From: Rhodospirillales bacterium
GTDB lineage: Bacteria > Pseudomonadota > Alphaproteobacteria > Micavibrionales > Micavibrionaceae
Assembly (NCBI GenBank): GCA_020638175.1
Contig: JACKJA010000002.1
Location: 1,550,001-1,614,000, forward strand
Length of the DNA stretch: 64,000 nt
Reading direction: 5' to 3'
In this document: one piece after another, positions 1-8,887 of the stretch
How the letters are laid out: every line of letters begins with the position of its first letter
How positions within the stretch are numbered: position 1 is the first letter of the stretch
Made by a program: the position numbers and the translations under genes
The notes under the pieces: model-generated
Told to the model about the DNA's origin: nothing
The model's database searches: none
The model's input: the letters and a program-made list of their open reading frames with translations, nothing else

Positions 1-814
1 ACCCAAGAAATTCCATCCCGAACGGCGGCAGCCAGCCCCCCAGGAACAGTACAACCGCAATCGCGCTCATCAGGATCATATTCGCGTATTCCCCCAGGAA
101 GAACAGCGCGAAAGTCATCGCCGAATATTCCACCATGAACCCGCCGGACAGCTCTGACTCCCCCTCCGGCAAGTCAAACGGTGCCCGGTTGGTTTCCGCC
201 AAAATCGACACAAGAAACACGATAAACATCGGGAACAGCATCACCTGCACCCACACAGGACGCGGCGCCATCACGATATCGGTCAGGTTCAGAGAGCCTA
301 CACAGACAAGCACACAAACGATAATCAGCCCCATAGACACTTCATAGGACACCATTTGCGACGCGGAACGCAGCCCGCCAAGAAACGCATAACGGGAGTT
401 CGAAGCCCATCCGGCCATAATCACGCCGTAAACCCCCATGGAGGAAACAGCAAACAAATACAAAATCCCGACATTGATATCGGCAAGCACCATCCTGTAA
501 TCAACCGGGATCACCGCCCAGGCAATCAAAGCCAGAATAAACATCAGGATCGGCGCCAACAGAAACACAGGGCGGTTAGCTTGCGACGGGATAATCGTTT
601 CCTTGGACAGTAGCTTCACACCGTCCGCAATCGGTTGCAAAAGCCCGAACGGCCCAACCGTCATCGGCCCTTGCCTGCGCTGCATCGCCCCCAGAACTTT
701 ACGCTCGACATAGGTCAGATAAGCAACAGCGATCAAAACCACGCCGACAATCAGTCCGATCCATCCGAGAATAATTGCCAGCGGCAAGCCGTATGTTGTC
801 CAGAGCTCAATCAT
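1..814 (-). CDS. nuoH: NADH-quinone oxidoreductase subunit H, N-terminal part
   Basis: Membrane subunit of respiratory complex I at the junction with the peripheral arm, helping to form the ubiquinone site. The visible 271 codons begin [18 protein letters not shown] and contain several membrane helices, the [15 protein letters not shown] loop and the [14 protein letters not shown] segment typical of NuoH. The gene runs off the left edge, so roughly the last 60-70 residues of a family of about 330-345 are not seen. The ATG at 814 lies 15 bases after the stop of the preceding small membrane ORF, and a weak AGGTAG ribosome site overlaps that stop, which suggests coupled translation in the nuo operon. 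Confidence 0.96.
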   Translation of the reverse strand, partial: MIELWTTYGLPLAIILGWIGLIVGVVLIAVAYLTYVERKVLGAMQRRQGPMTVGPFGLLQPIADGVKLLSKETIIPSQANRPVFLLAPILMFILALIAWAVIPVDYRMVLADINVGILYLFAVSSMGVYGVIMAGWASNSRYAFLGGLRSASQMVSYEVSMGLIIVCVLVCVGSLNLTDIVMAPRPVWVQVMLFPMFIVFLVSILAETNRAPFDLPEGESELSGGFMVEYSAMTFALFFLGEYANMILMSAIAVVLFLGGWLPPFGMEFLG

Positions 815-829
815 AACGATACATTCTAC

Positions 830-1096
830 CTATCGATCCGTAACTGTAAATTCAATGCCGCCGAGCCAGTCAGCAACCATGTTGTAAATCCAGAAAATAA
901 AGGCAAACAATGCAAACGCCCCGAGCAAATACACCAGAGGAAACAGGACAACCAGAAAAAGCCCCAGAATATTCCCACCCTGCATCAAGGCTATAATGAA
1001 CTGGATGAACATCAAAGGCACCAGCACCAACGTCGTCACCGTCGACAAAGTCAAACTGGTCTGCACAATGGAAATACGTTCAATTTTCTTTATCAT
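830..1096 (-). CDS. Small two-helix membrane protein, unknown function
   Basis: An 88-residue protein with a short charged N-terminus (MIKKIERISIVQTSL) followed by two long hydrophobic stretches, about residues 15-40 and 45-75, and a polar tail. It looks like a two-helix inner-membrane protein. A good ribosome site (AAAGGACACAAA before the ATG) supports translation. It sits between a hypothetical ORF and nuoH, so it is co-transcribed with complex I genes, but it matches none of the usual Nuo subunits: NuoK and NuoA have three helices and different motifs. I do not recognise the family. A role in complex I assembly is possible only by position. Confidence 0.7.
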   Translation of the reverse strand: MIKKIERISIVQTSLTLSTVTTLVLVPLMFIQFIIALMQGGNILGLFLVVLFPLVYLLGAFALFAFIFWIYNMVADWLGGIEFTVTDR

Positions 1097-1193
1097 TTTG
1101 TGTCCTTTTCTTCTTTAAGCGGCGCCTTCTTCGATGTTGATAAAATGTGCTGGATTTGACCAGAAAGATTTGATTAATTGTGCCTTTCTGATC

Positions 1194-1505
1194 CTAGCCG
1201 TTTATAGCACACGCCATTACCTCGCCCTTTACGTAGTCCGCAGTCGTTCTTAAATTCGATCTTCCAACAACCCTCTCGCCATCACGCGTAATCTCGACCC
1301 ATGCTCCGTTTATAGATGCTTGATAAACATGGCTCGGGTATCCACCGTCGGGCTGCGGATCAGAGTCAAGATCAACAACCTCAAGCTCTAAGATATTTCC
1401 CAAAGCAAGCGTTTTAATTTCGCCTTCGAATACCTTTCTTAACCGCACGACAGATGTTTTTTTTGAATCGAAAAAATAATCAACATATTCGTTTTCTCGC
1501 CCCAT
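1194..1505 (-). CDS. Hypothetical protein between the MazG-like gene and nuoH
   Basis: A 103-residue soluble, acidic protein (MGRENEYVDYFFDSKKTSVV...). It has no signal peptide and no membrane helix. Its ATG directly abuts the stop codon of the MazG-like gene, so the two are probably translated together. The alternating pattern of charged and hydrophobic residues suggests mostly beta structure. No family is recognised. The region just upstream is slightly AT-rich compared with nuoG. Function unknown. Confidence 0.6.
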   Translation of the reverse strand: MGRENEYVDYFFDSKKTSVVRLRKVFEGEIKTLALGNILELEVVDLDSDPQPDGGYPSHVYQASINGAWVEITRDGERVVGRSNLRTTADYVKGEVMACAING

Positions 1506-1919
1506 TTACGCAGCCTCCTCTATTTCAAAATGGGCACGAACAATTGCGGCCAAATCCGGCCGAAAATAATCAGGGCCTTTCATCACTTTCTGATCGCTTT
1601 CGCGCAAAATCGGCTTCCCATCCGGGCCGAGCTTGCTCATGTTCGAGCGATGCACCTCATCGAACGCCTCGTTTTTCAGTGCATGCATCCCCAGCGCCAG
1701 AAAAGCCCCGTCCAGAACATATTGCAAATCAATGAGCGCATCGAGAGCTTCCACAGCGTCATTATTGCTCAATGCCTCTTCCAGCTCCTCCAGCTCTTCC
1801 CGCAGCAAATTAATCCGCAAGCGGTTGATAGCGGCATCGGCGACATCCGGTTGATCCTTGATCGCGCATCCATAAACTTCGTGAAATTCACGCACCATTT
1901 CGATTGTCGTTCTGCTCAT
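1506..1919 (-). CDS. MazG-like nucleoside triphosphate pyrophosphohydrolase
   Basis: A 137-residue all-alpha pyrophosphohydrolase of the MazG / PRA-PH superfamily. These enzymes hydrolyse NTPs or dNTPs to monophosphates and pyrophosphate. The metal-binding pattern is visible as the acidic run REELEELEEAL near residues 37-47, followed by EALDALIDLQYVLDGA near 57-72. The later FDEVHRSNMSKLGPDGKP stretch is typical of phage-like and stand-alone members. The start codon overlaps the nuoG stop by four bases (ATGA), so it is translationally coupled to nuoG. That is an unusual place for a house-cleaning enzyme. Exact substrate cannot be read from the sequence. Confidence 0.85.
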   Translation of the reverse strand: MSRTTIEMVREFHEVYGCAIKDQPDVADAAINRLRINLLREELEELEEALSNNDAVEALDALIDLQYVLDGAFLALGMHALKNEAFDEVHRSNMSKLGPDGKPILRESDQKVMKGPDYFRPDLAAIVRAHFEIEEAA

Positions 1920-3958
1920 TCCGCAGCCTCCCTATAGTTCTGTTTTTTCACAAAGACCGCACTACATTGCGCCATCGTTTCCGAAGCGCGGCAGATCACA
2001 TTGGTTTGATAGAAATCCTCAACCGGATTTTCAAAATCGGCCTTTAATGCTTTGCCTTTTTTAGAAAATTCGACCCACGGAGATGGCAGAATCACATCAA
2101 CCTCGCCCAGATGCGGCCATTCGGTGATGATCCGGTTATGAAGCGCCACAGCATCATCATAAGGCAATAACGTGTCAGCCCGCACAGACAGCGCCCGTAG
2201 GATTTTCCAGTCTTCCTTGGCCTGCCCCGGTGCATCAACGGCCTTACGGGCCATTTGAACGCGCCCTTCCGTATTCACATAGGTCGCGGCTTTTTCCGTG
2301 TAGGCACAGCCCGGCAGGATCACATCCGCCCGCGCCGCCCCGGCATCCCCGTGATGGCCCTGATAAACCACAAAGGCTTTCTTCGGGATTGCCTCAAACA
2401 GCGGCCCGTTATCAACGCCCAGCAGATACACAAAGGTCTTCTCTGCGATATCAAACGGCTTGTCGGTGTAAAACCCGATATCCAGTGCCCCAACCCGGCT
2501 CGCAGCATTATGGAGCACATTAAATCCGCACCATTCTTCACCGATCATCCCGAATGCTTCAGCAGCTTCACGGGCCAGATGCTGGATAGCAACACCATCC
2601 TCGCGGGCAAAAGCCCCCGCACCAATAATAATCATCGGGCGTTTTGCGTTCTTCAGAATATCGGCAAAGCCGTCCTTCGCCTTAATCAGTTTTTCAAGAT
2701 CCGCCGGACCGCTCCCCAGATGCACCGCAGGATAGGTCAGGTCGACCGGCTCACCGATCATCCCGACCCGCACGCCGCCATTCAGCCATGCCTTGCGAAT
2801 CCGGGCGTTAACCATCGTCGCTTCCCAGCGCGGATTGGTCCCGACCAGCAAAATGGCATCGGCATCCTCGATCCCGGCAATCCCGGCATTAAACGTATAG
2901 CCGCAACGCTCAGACACATCAAAACGGCCGCCATCCACCCGGCATTCAATATCATGCGCGCCTTTCAATCCCATCAGGTCTTTCAGCGCCACCATCGATT
3001 CAAGGTCAACCAGATCCCCGGACAGCGCCGCCATATTTTCCAGCTTCACGCGTTTCATCTTTGCACCGACAACCTCCAGCGCCTCGTCCCAGCTGGCGGG
3101 CCGCAGCTTGCCCGTCTCATCGCGCATCCACGGGCGATCCAGGCGGTTCCGTTTCAACCCGTCATAGGCAAAACGTGTCCGATCGTTGATCCATTCTTCA
3201 TTGATATCTTCATGCAGGCGCGGCAACACACGCATCACTTCGCCGCCACGGGAATCAACCCGGATATTGCAGCCCACCGCATCATGCACATCGATAGTCT
3301 CGGTCTTGGCCAGCTCCCATGAGCGCGCCTTAAACGCATACGGCGCAGAAGTCAGCGCACCAACCGGGCAAATATCAATCAGGTTCCCGGACAGCTCGGA
3401 CTTCATCGCCTTCTGGACGAAAGTATCGATTTCGACATCCTCGCCCCGGTGCAGCAGCCCCAGCTCCGTCATCCCGGCAATCTCATCGGTAAACCGCACA
3501 CAACGCGTACATTGAATGCAGCGCGTCATAATCGTTTTAACCAGCGGCCCGATATCCTTGTTCGGTACGGCGCGCTTGTTCTCATGATAACGCGAACGGT
3601 CATAGCCATAGCCAGCAGCCTGATCCTGCAAATCGCACTCGCCGCCCTGATCGCAAATCGGGCAATCCAGCGGGTGGTTAATCAGCAGGAACTCCATAAC
3701 CCCCTTGCGGGCCTTTTTGACCATCGGGGAATCGGTATGCACAACCATGTCATCGGCACAGGCCATCGCGCAGGATGCCACCGGCTTCGGCGGGCCGCCC
3801 TCAACCTCGACCAGGCACATCCGGCAGTTCGCCGGAACGGACAAGCGGTCATGATAGCAAAAGCGCGGCACTTCAATGCCAAGCTGCTCCGCCGCCTGCA
3901 AGATACTCGTCCCGGCTTCGACTTCGATTTCCTGATCGTTGATTGTAAGTTTTGGCAT
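1916..3958 (-). CDS. nuoG: NADH-quinone oxidoreductase subunit G
   Basis: Large iron-sulfur subunit of the complex I peripheral arm, 680 residues. The N-terminal ferredoxin-like domain carries a 2Fe-2S site (RFCYHDRLSVPANCRMC, residues about 32-48). A His/Cys 4Fe-4S region follows (HPLDCPICDQGGECDLQ, about 94-110), then CIQCTRCVRF (about 148-157). The rest is a molybdopterin-oxidoreductase-like domain that in complex I has lost its cofactor. Length and order are normal for alphaproteobacterial NuoG. It lies three bases after nuoF and overlaps the MazG-like gene by four bases. Confidence 0.98.
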   Translation of the reverse strand: MPKLTINDQEIEVEAGTSILQAAEQLGIEVPRFCYHDRLSVPANCRMCLVEVEGGPPKPVASCAMACADDMVVHTDSPMVKKARKGVMEFLLINHPLDCPICDQGGECDLQDQAAGYGYDRSRYHENKRAVPNKDIGPLVKTIMTRCIQCTRCVRFTDEIAGMTELGLLHRGEDVEIDTFVQKAMKSELSGNLIDICPVGALTSAPYAFKARSWELAKTETIDVHDAVGCNIRVDSRGGEVMRVLPRLHEDINEEWINDRTRFAYDGLKRNRLDRPWMRDETGKLRPASWDEALEVVGAKMKRVKLENMAALSGDLVDLESMVALKDLMGLKGAHDIECRVDGGRFDVSERCGYTFNAGIAGIEDADAILLVGTNPRWEATMVNARIRKAWLNGGVRVGMIGEPVDLTYPAVHLGSGPADLEKLIKAKDGFADILKNAKRPMIIIGAGAFAREDGVAIQHLAREAAEAFGMIGEEWCGFNVLHNAASRVGALDIGFYTDKPFDIAEKTFVYLLGVDNGPLFEAIPKKAFVVYQGHHGDAGAARADVILPGCAYTEKAATYVNTEGRVQMARKAVDAPGQAKEDWKILRALSVRADTLLPYDDAVALHNRIITEWPHLGEVDVILPSPWVEFSKKGKALKADFENPVEDFYQTNVICRASETMAQCSAVFVKKQNYREAAE

Positions 3959-3961
3959 TTT

Positions 3962-5245
3962 CTACGCCGCTGCCTTTCTGTATTCCATGATCCGCCTTTC
4001 CAGCTCAGGCCGGAAATGGCGCACCAACCCCTGCACCGGCCACGCCGCCGCATCCCCTAGCGCGCAAATCGTATGCCCTTCAACCTCTTTCGTGACCTCG
4101 ATCATCTGGTCAATCTCTTCAACCGTAGCATTCCCGGCCACCATACGCTTCATCATCCGCCACAACCAGCCCGTCCCTTCACGGCACGGCGTGCACTGGC
4201 CACAGCTTTCATGCATATAAAACTGCGACAGACGGCATATGGCACTGACGATATCCGTCGATTTGTCCATCACAATCAGCCCCGCCGTCCCCAGACCGCT
4301 TTGCACTTCACGTAGCGAGTCGTAATCCATCAAGACCGTATCGCATGTTGCCTTTGGCAGGACCGGACAGGACGATCCCCCCGGAATCACAGCCAACAGG
4401 TTATCCCATCCGCCGCGTACGCCGCCCGCATGTTTTTCAATGAGGTCCCTCATCGGGATTCCCATCTCTTCTTCGACATTACAGGGATTGTTCACATGCC
4501 CGGATATGCAAAAAACCTTCGTCCCGGCGTTTTTCTCATCCCGCCCCAGCGAAGAAAACCACTTGGCGCCGCGCCGCAAAATCGTCGCCACGCCGGCAAT
4601 CGTCTCAACATTATTGATTGTCGTCGGCGCGGAATACAGCCCCGCCATCGCCGGAAACGGCGGCTTGTTACGCGGCTGGCCTTTCTTGCCTTCCAGAGAG
4701 TTCAGCAAAGCCGTTTCCTCACCGCAAATATATGCCCCCGCCCCGCGGTGCAGCTCCACATCAAAGTCCCAGCCCGATCCGGCGGCATTCTTGCCCAGAA
4801 GCCCGGCCTCACGCGCCTCACGGATGGCCTGCACGACTGCCGATCCTTCGTTATAAAACTCGCCGCGGATATAGATATAAGCCTTATGCGCGCCCATCGC
4901 GAACCCGGCCAGCAACGCCCCCTCGATCAGCTTATGCGGCTCATGGCGCAGAATATCCCGGTCCTTACAGGTACCCGGCTCGGACTCATCGGCATTGATA
5001 ACCAGATAATGCGGCTTGCCGCTTTTTTCCGGGTCGGGCATGAACGACCATTTCAGCCCGGTCGGAAACCCGGCCCCGCCGCGCCCACGCAGCCCCGAAG
5101 CTTTCATCTCGTCGATGATCCACCCCCGGCCCTTTTTAATGAAATCGGCAGTCTTGTCCCAATCGCCACGCTTTTGCGCCGCCGTCAGGTCCGCCCCTTC
5201 AAAGCCATAGAGATTGGTGTAAATGCGGTCTTTATCGTCAAGCAT
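3962..5245 (-). CDS. nuoF: NADH-quinone oxidoreductase subunit F
   Basis: NADH-binding flavoprotein of complex I, 427 residues. It takes electrons from NADH onto FMN and passes them to the N3 4Fe-4S cluster. The glycine-rich NADH/FMN segment [14 protein letters not shown] is at about residues 53-66, and the C-terminal cluster motif [12 protein letters not shown] at about 349-360. It follows a terminator at 5339-5376 and starts about 95 bases after it, so it may need its own promoter or readthrough. It is followed after three bases by nuoG. Confidence 0.98.
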   Translation of the reverse strand: MLDDKDRIYTNLYGFEGADLTAAQKRGDWDKTADFIKKGRGWIIDEMKASGLRGRGGAGFPTGLKWSFMPDPEKSGKPHYLVINADESEPGTCKDRDILRHEPHKLIEGALLAGFAMGAHKAYIYIRGEFYNEGSAVVQAIREAREAGLLGKNAAGSGWDFDVELHRGAGAYICGEETALLNSLEGKKGQPRNKPPFPAMAGLYSAPTTINNVETIAGVATILRRGAKWFSSLGRDEKNAGTKVFCISGHVNNPCNVEEEMGIPMRDLIEKHAGGVRGGWDNLLAVIPGGSSCPVLPKATCDTVLMDYDSLREVQSGLGTAGLIVMDKSTDIVSAICRLSQFYMHESCGQCTPCREGTGWLWRMMKRMVAGNATVEEIDQMIEVTKEVEGHTICALGDAAAWPVQGLVRHFRPELERRIMEYRKAAA

Positions 5246-5338
5246 GTGGACCTGTCGTGAAAGTCATAGAATCAAATGCTTCCACAGGATAGCGCCAAGC
5301 GCGCCCAAGGCCAAGGGGCAATTCACAGCTTTTGCGCA

Positions 5339-5376
5339 TAAAAAACCGCCGCAAGGATATCCCGCGGCGGCTTTTG
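5339..5376 (-). terminator. Rho-independent terminator inside the nuo cluster
   Basis: Read on the minus strand, the stem GCCGCCGC...GCGGCGG closes over a short loop and is followed by six T residues. It lies just after the 328-residue Gly-rich secreted protein gene and before nuoF, so it should end transcription of the inserted block within the nuo cluster. Confidence 0.85.
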
Positions 5377-5392
5377 GAAAATAGAGGTTTAT

Positions 5393-6379
5393 TTATTTCA
5401 TGATCGGCTCAAACTCACCGTATGACTTTTTCATAACACGCTTTTCAGCCGCTTCAATTTTGGCATCGACCTGTTCTGCGGTCGGGCCCTTTTGCACGGG
5501 AACAGGCTTTTGACATGCCCCAACCTTGCCAAAGTCCACGGCTTTCTCTCCCAGCATCGTCGCCGTCGCACTGGCCGCCCATTTGGAAGATATGGAGCCA
5601 CAAGCCTCTTTCGGCGCCGTTGCCGCCAACGCAGCCATCACACCGACATAGCGGTGGGACGTCCCCTGTTTTTCAGGGTCTTTTTGCGCATCCATTTCCG
5701 CATTGTAGGTTACAATGCGACCGGCCTGATCGAGATCGGAATTCCCCGGATGCTGCTGCTGGGATGTAATAATAGCTTTCGCCTGCTCGGTCGGACCGGC
5801 TTTACCGCCGGCAACCAGCCCCAGCACATTGACGGAATAGCTTTGTGTCAACGGACCCGTCGTGTAGTTATTCGGCGTATTCGCACCACCAATAGCAATA
5901 TGTCCGGTAAACTTCGGAATCTTGGTTGCTTCATTAATGAGAGTCTGATCCCCCGTGCTGGAGGACGAACCGGCAGATGAAGAACCACCCTGGCCACCCT
6001 GACCAATTCCACCCTGGCCACCCTGACCAATTCCACCTTGGCCACCTTGGCCGCCCTGACCACCTTGGCCGCCCTGACCACCTTGGCCGCCCTGACCACC
6101 GGCAGCAGATACCGGCCCTACAGTCGCAATCCCTGTTCCACTCGCGCTCGGATTAGCAATCAAAGTCGGATTGGCGTTGGCTGTTGCTACAGGATTGGCC
6201 GTCGTGTGTTGGCTCATGGAATTCACATTTGTCGAATGATCGTCTATCGACACGTTGCCGCTGGGCTGCTGGCCACAGCCACCAAAATAATCATACTCAC
6301 AGGCTTGCGCCGCGCCACTGACCAGCAAAACTGCGCCTGCGGCCGTCGCAGCCATATAACTTTTCACCAATGCACTCAT
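5393..6379 (-). CDS. Secreted Gly/Gln-rich repeat protein, unknown function
   Basis: A 328-residue protein with a clear signal peptide (MSALVKSYMAATAAGAVLLV..., probable cleavage after AQA near residue 26). Next come a Cys-containing N-terminus (CEYDYFGGCGQQ), a Ser/Asn/Ala-rich stretch, a tandem GGQ repeat at about residues 90-130, a Ser-rich linker and a folded-looking C-terminal 190 residues with two conserved-looking Cys. It is probably exported to the periplasm or cell surface. It sits between nuoE and nuoF, after the 477-residue membrane protein gene and before a terminator. No family is recognised. It could be a small surface fibre or colicin-like helper, but nothing in the sequence decides this. 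Confidence 0.75.
   Translation of the reverse strand: MSALVKSYMAATAAGAVLLVSGAAQACEYDYFGGCGQQPSGNVSIDDHSTNVNSMSQHTTANPVATANANPTLIANPSASGTGIATVGPVSAAGGQGGQGGQGGQGGQGGQGGQGGIGQGGQGGIGQGGQGGSSSAGSSSSTGDQTLINEATKIPKFTGHIAIGGANTPNNYTTGPLTQSYSVNVLGLVAGGKAGPTEQAKAIITSQQQHPGNSDLDQAGRIVTYNAEMDAQKDPEKQGTSHRYVGVMAALAATAPKEACGSISSKWAASATATMLGEKAVDFGKVGACQKPVPVQKGPTAEQVDAKIEAAEKRVMKKSYGEFEPIMK
5986..6103. repeat. Short tandem coding repeat (GGQ / GIGQ)
   Basis: The DNA encoding the Gly-Gln tract of the secreted 328-residue protein is an in-frame tandem array of 9-base units (Gly-Gly-Gln), with two longer variants that add Ile-Gly-Gln. Copy number may vary by replication slippage without breaking the frame. 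Confidence 0.8.
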
Positions 6380-6459
6380 TTTTTTCTCCTTTATTTAAAA
6401 ATCTGTTGCGGGTTGTAGCATTCTTAATTGCGATAAGTCAAAAAATTTTCATAAATTCC

Positions 6460-7893
6460 TTAGCCGAACGGATTAAAACCGGGGGGCGTCGTGCCAAAAG
6501 CCACCTTCCCGTCGGACCGCATCTCGAAACCGTAATTACCACGGAACAGTTGCTGACCGCTTTCCAGCACTTTTTCCCGGGCGGCATTAAACCATTTCGT
6601 GATTTTGCCAACTCCGTCTTCTGTTACATGCTCATCACAAGCCATATTGATATGCTCGTGCGCCCGTTCAGCATAGCGCGGGAACCCCGAATCATCGTTG
6701 CCCCAATCAACATAGCTTTCTTTCGTTTCGAACACAGAAATCATGCACTGCCAGCCTTTTTTGAGAGCCGACGGAGCCTTCTCAGCCACAGGTTCCGGCA
6801 TGGCCGCAGGGAGCGCAGCGCTGTCCGCAACTACCTTCTCGGCAACCGCAGCGACCTTTTCCTCTGCCTGTTGGGCAATCATTTCCGGGGTCAAACCATA
6901 AAACTTCATATCTGCCAGGATTTGTCTCTGGACCCCGGCCGATGTCGCGCCTTGTTCATAAGCCTCGGTCAGCATCGCTTTCGCCAGTCCCGGATCGGCC
7001 ATAACCCCGTCGCGTCCCGCTGCAAAATAGGACAAATCCTTGTAAGCCTGCGCCCGGATATTGGCATTGTCGCTGTGAATATGATCCAGCGCCGCGGTAA
7101 CTTTCGGGGAAACATTATCAGCCCCGGCAATATGCGCCCGAAATTGATCCTCGGCGCTTGGCAATTCCACCGGCAAATCCCCGGCATCAATCTCTGGCCC
7201 GGCATCAACCAAACGGGTGCGGCCTTGAAATTCTTGCTTTTGTGGCGCTGGTTTCTCGACGGGTGTATCGATTGCTGACGGCTCCACAGGCACTGCCTCA
7301 GGCACCTCCACGGGCGGCGGCGCGGGCTCCGGGGTAGAAAAAGAGTCCTCGCCCATTAACCGCATATAATCATCGTACGGATGGGCTTCAACCGGCGGCA
7401 CCGCAAATTCAAGAGCCGTCCCCACAGCCCGTAGCGCCAGATCTTTGGCCTTTTCCAGCACAGGTTCAGGGATCAACGCCCCCCCGGCAATCATCAGGCT
7501 GCCGAACAGCGCCGACATCGCCCCGTCCTTTAAAAATTTCTTCGCCGCCGTTTTCAGGGCCGGCCCCTTGCCCTTATGACGCTCTTCCATATAGGAACGC
7601 ACCGCGCCAACCGTTCCAACTGTCGCCGCCACACCGATAATCCCGATGACGCCCCCCGCCAGCATCGGCCCGACCGTTGCCACCGCCGTAGATTTCAAAA
7701 CCATCCACGCGGCTTTTTTACCATTTTCACGGGTCAGCAATTTAGAGAGATTCACACGGCGCTTGATGCTCGCCGCCACATTATCGGCCTTGCGCCCCAG
7801 TGATGCGACAATCCCCGTCGGCCCCAGAAGAGAATCCAGACTTTCGCCTTGCGGCGCAGCTAAATATTTGAAATCGACGGCCAGCGCAGTCAT
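6460..7893 (-). CDS. Large membrane-associated protein, unknown function
   Basis: A 477-residue protein when started at the ATG at 7893. That ATG lies six bases after the stop of the 93-residue ORF and has AAGGAATAA upstream. Longer in-frame starts up to 7950 would overlap that ORF. Two hydrophobic stretches near residues 75-105 (VGPMLAGGVIGIIGVAATVG) and 130-150 suggest membrane insertion. They are followed by a Pro/Glu/Val-rich linker (about 180-230) and a soluble helical C-terminal half. No family is recognised. It is likely co-transcribed with the 93-residue gene ahead and the secreted repeat protein behind, inside the nuo cluster. Confidence 0.7.
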   Translation of the reverse strand: MTALAVDFKYLAAPQGESLDSLLGPTGIVASLGRKADNVAASIKRRVNLSKLLTRENGKKAAWMVLKSTAVATVGPMLAGGVIGIIGVAATVGTVGAVRSYMEERHKGKGPALKTAAKKFLKDGAMSALFGSLMIAGGALIPEPVLEKAKDLALRAVGTALEFAVPPVEAHPYDDYMRLMGEDSFSTPEPAPPPVEVPEAVPVEPSAIDTPVEKPAPQKQEFQGRTRLVDAGPEIDAGDLPVELPSAEDQFRAHIAGADNVSPKVTAALDHIHSDNANIRAQAYKDLSYFAAGRDGVMADPGLAKAMLTEAYEQGATSAGVQRQILADMKFYGLTPEMIAQQAEEKVAAVAEKVVADSAALPAAMPEPVAEKAPSALKKGWQCMISVFETKESYVDWGNDDSGFPRYAERAHEHINMACDEHVTEDGVGKITKWFNAAREKVLESGQQLFRGNYGFEMRSDGKVAFGTTPPGFNPFG

Positions 7894-7901
7894 CGTCGCA
7901 G

Positions 7902-8183
7902 TTATTCCTTCCGTTGATCCTGAACCGTCGCCCGGCATTTTATATAGCACGGCGGGTTCTCCGGATCGATCACTTCCAAAAGCGGAACGTCATCAAATCC
8001 CGACAGCGTTGCAACAATATCGGTTTCGATATCCGTAACCCGGGCAAAACAGGTCGCCCCGGCACACAGCTCCACATGATTACGATAAAGAGACAAAACG
8101 ATATTACCGGCGGGAATAGCGCCCGGAACACTCAGGACAACCTGCCCGGTTTCACCCAATAATATATCCATCTCTTCGATCAT
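7902..8183 (-). CDS. Small acidic hypothetical protein
   Basis: A 93-residue protein (MIEEMDILLGETGQVVLSVP...) rich in Val, Ile, Asp and Glu, predicted to be mostly beta strands, with three Cys. No signal peptide. It lies about 45 bases after nuoE and immediately before the 477-residue membrane protein. The pairing of a small acidic beta protein with a larger helical partner recalls a similar pair at 49153-50291 in this window. It may act as a partner or chaperone for the larger protein, which is an inference from layout only. Confidence 0.6.
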   Translation of the reverse strand: MIEEMDILLGETGQVVLSVPGAIPAGNIVLSLYRNHVELCAGATCFARVTDIETDIVATLSGFDDVPLLEVIDPENPPCYIKCRATVQDQRKE

Positions 8184-8227
8184 ATGAAGAGACGGTTACC
8201 ATAAGCTATTTTCATTCTGCAAGAAAA

Positions 8228-8884
8228 TTATGAGGCGACCCCGGCCTTTTTCGCCTGCTTGAGCAACGTCGTCGCTCCGGCGGCCGACAGGGAATTGTGC
8301 CGTCCGGTTTGCGAGCCCTTCGGCGGTTTTTCACCCTTTTCCAGCGCCTTCAGAATATCTTTCATGCTTTCGGCACCGAGGTCTTCGTAATAATCATCGT
8401 TAATCTGGACCATCGGTGCATTGACGCACGCCCCCAGACATTCAACCTCTGACAAGGTAAACTGGCCGTCCTTGGTTGTTTCTCCGACATGAATGCCCAG
8501 CTCCGACTCGCACGCTTTGACGATATCGGCACTGCCGCGCAGCCAGCACGGCGTCGTCGTGCAGCACTGCACATGGTGCACACCAACGGGCGCGAGGTTG
8601 TACATCGAATAGAACGTCGCGACTTCATAAACCTTGATCGGCGGCACCCCGATAATATCGGCAATCACATCCATCGCCGCCCGCGGGATCCAGCCGCCAT
8701 AGGGCGCCTTGGCTTTCGCGCCCTCTTCGCCCGTCTGACGCTGCGCCAGGTCCAGCAAAGGCATCACGGCGCTGCGCTGCCGCCCCTTTGGGTAACGCGC
8801 CAGAATCTCATCCACCTTCTTCTGCTCCTTGAAGGCAAAGTTTTTCGGCTGGTACTCAGCATGAATTTCAAACGGTTTTTTCAT
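8228..8884 (-). CDS. nuoE: NADH-quinone oxidoreductase subunit E
   Basis: The 24-kDa thioredoxin-fold subunit of complex I, 218 residues, holding the N1a 2Fe-2S cluster. The four cluster cysteines are visible in VQCCTTTPCWLRG and VECLGACVNAP. The C-terminal tail of about 35 residues after the core (KPPKGSQTGRHNSLSAAG...) is typical of alphaproteobacterial NuoE. In this genome nuoE is separated from nuoD by an AT-rich secreted-protein gene, and from nuoF by three unrelated ORFs and a terminator. Confidence 0.98.
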   Translation of the reverse strand: MKKPFEIHAEYQPKNFAFKEQKKVDEILARYPKGRQRSAVMPLLDLAQRQTGEEGAKAKAPYGGWIPRAAMDVIADIIGVPPIKVYEVATFYSMYNLAPVGVHHVQCCTTTPCWLRGSADIVKACESELGIHVGETTKDGQFTLSEVECLGACVNAPMVQINDDYYEDLGAESMKDILKALEKGEKPPKGSQTGRHNSLSAAGATTLLKQAKKAGVAS

Positions 8885-8887
8885 CGG

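Noticed and set aside
2255..3322. Long plus-strand frame of 355 codons
   Set aside because: It is antisense to nuoG, rich in Arg, His and Pro as expected for a shadow frame, and has no ribosome site.
5986..6103. Regular repeats that could suggest a CRISPR or satellite array
   Set aside because: Units are nine bases, contiguous and in frame with a coding Gly-Gly-Gln tract; there are no spacers.
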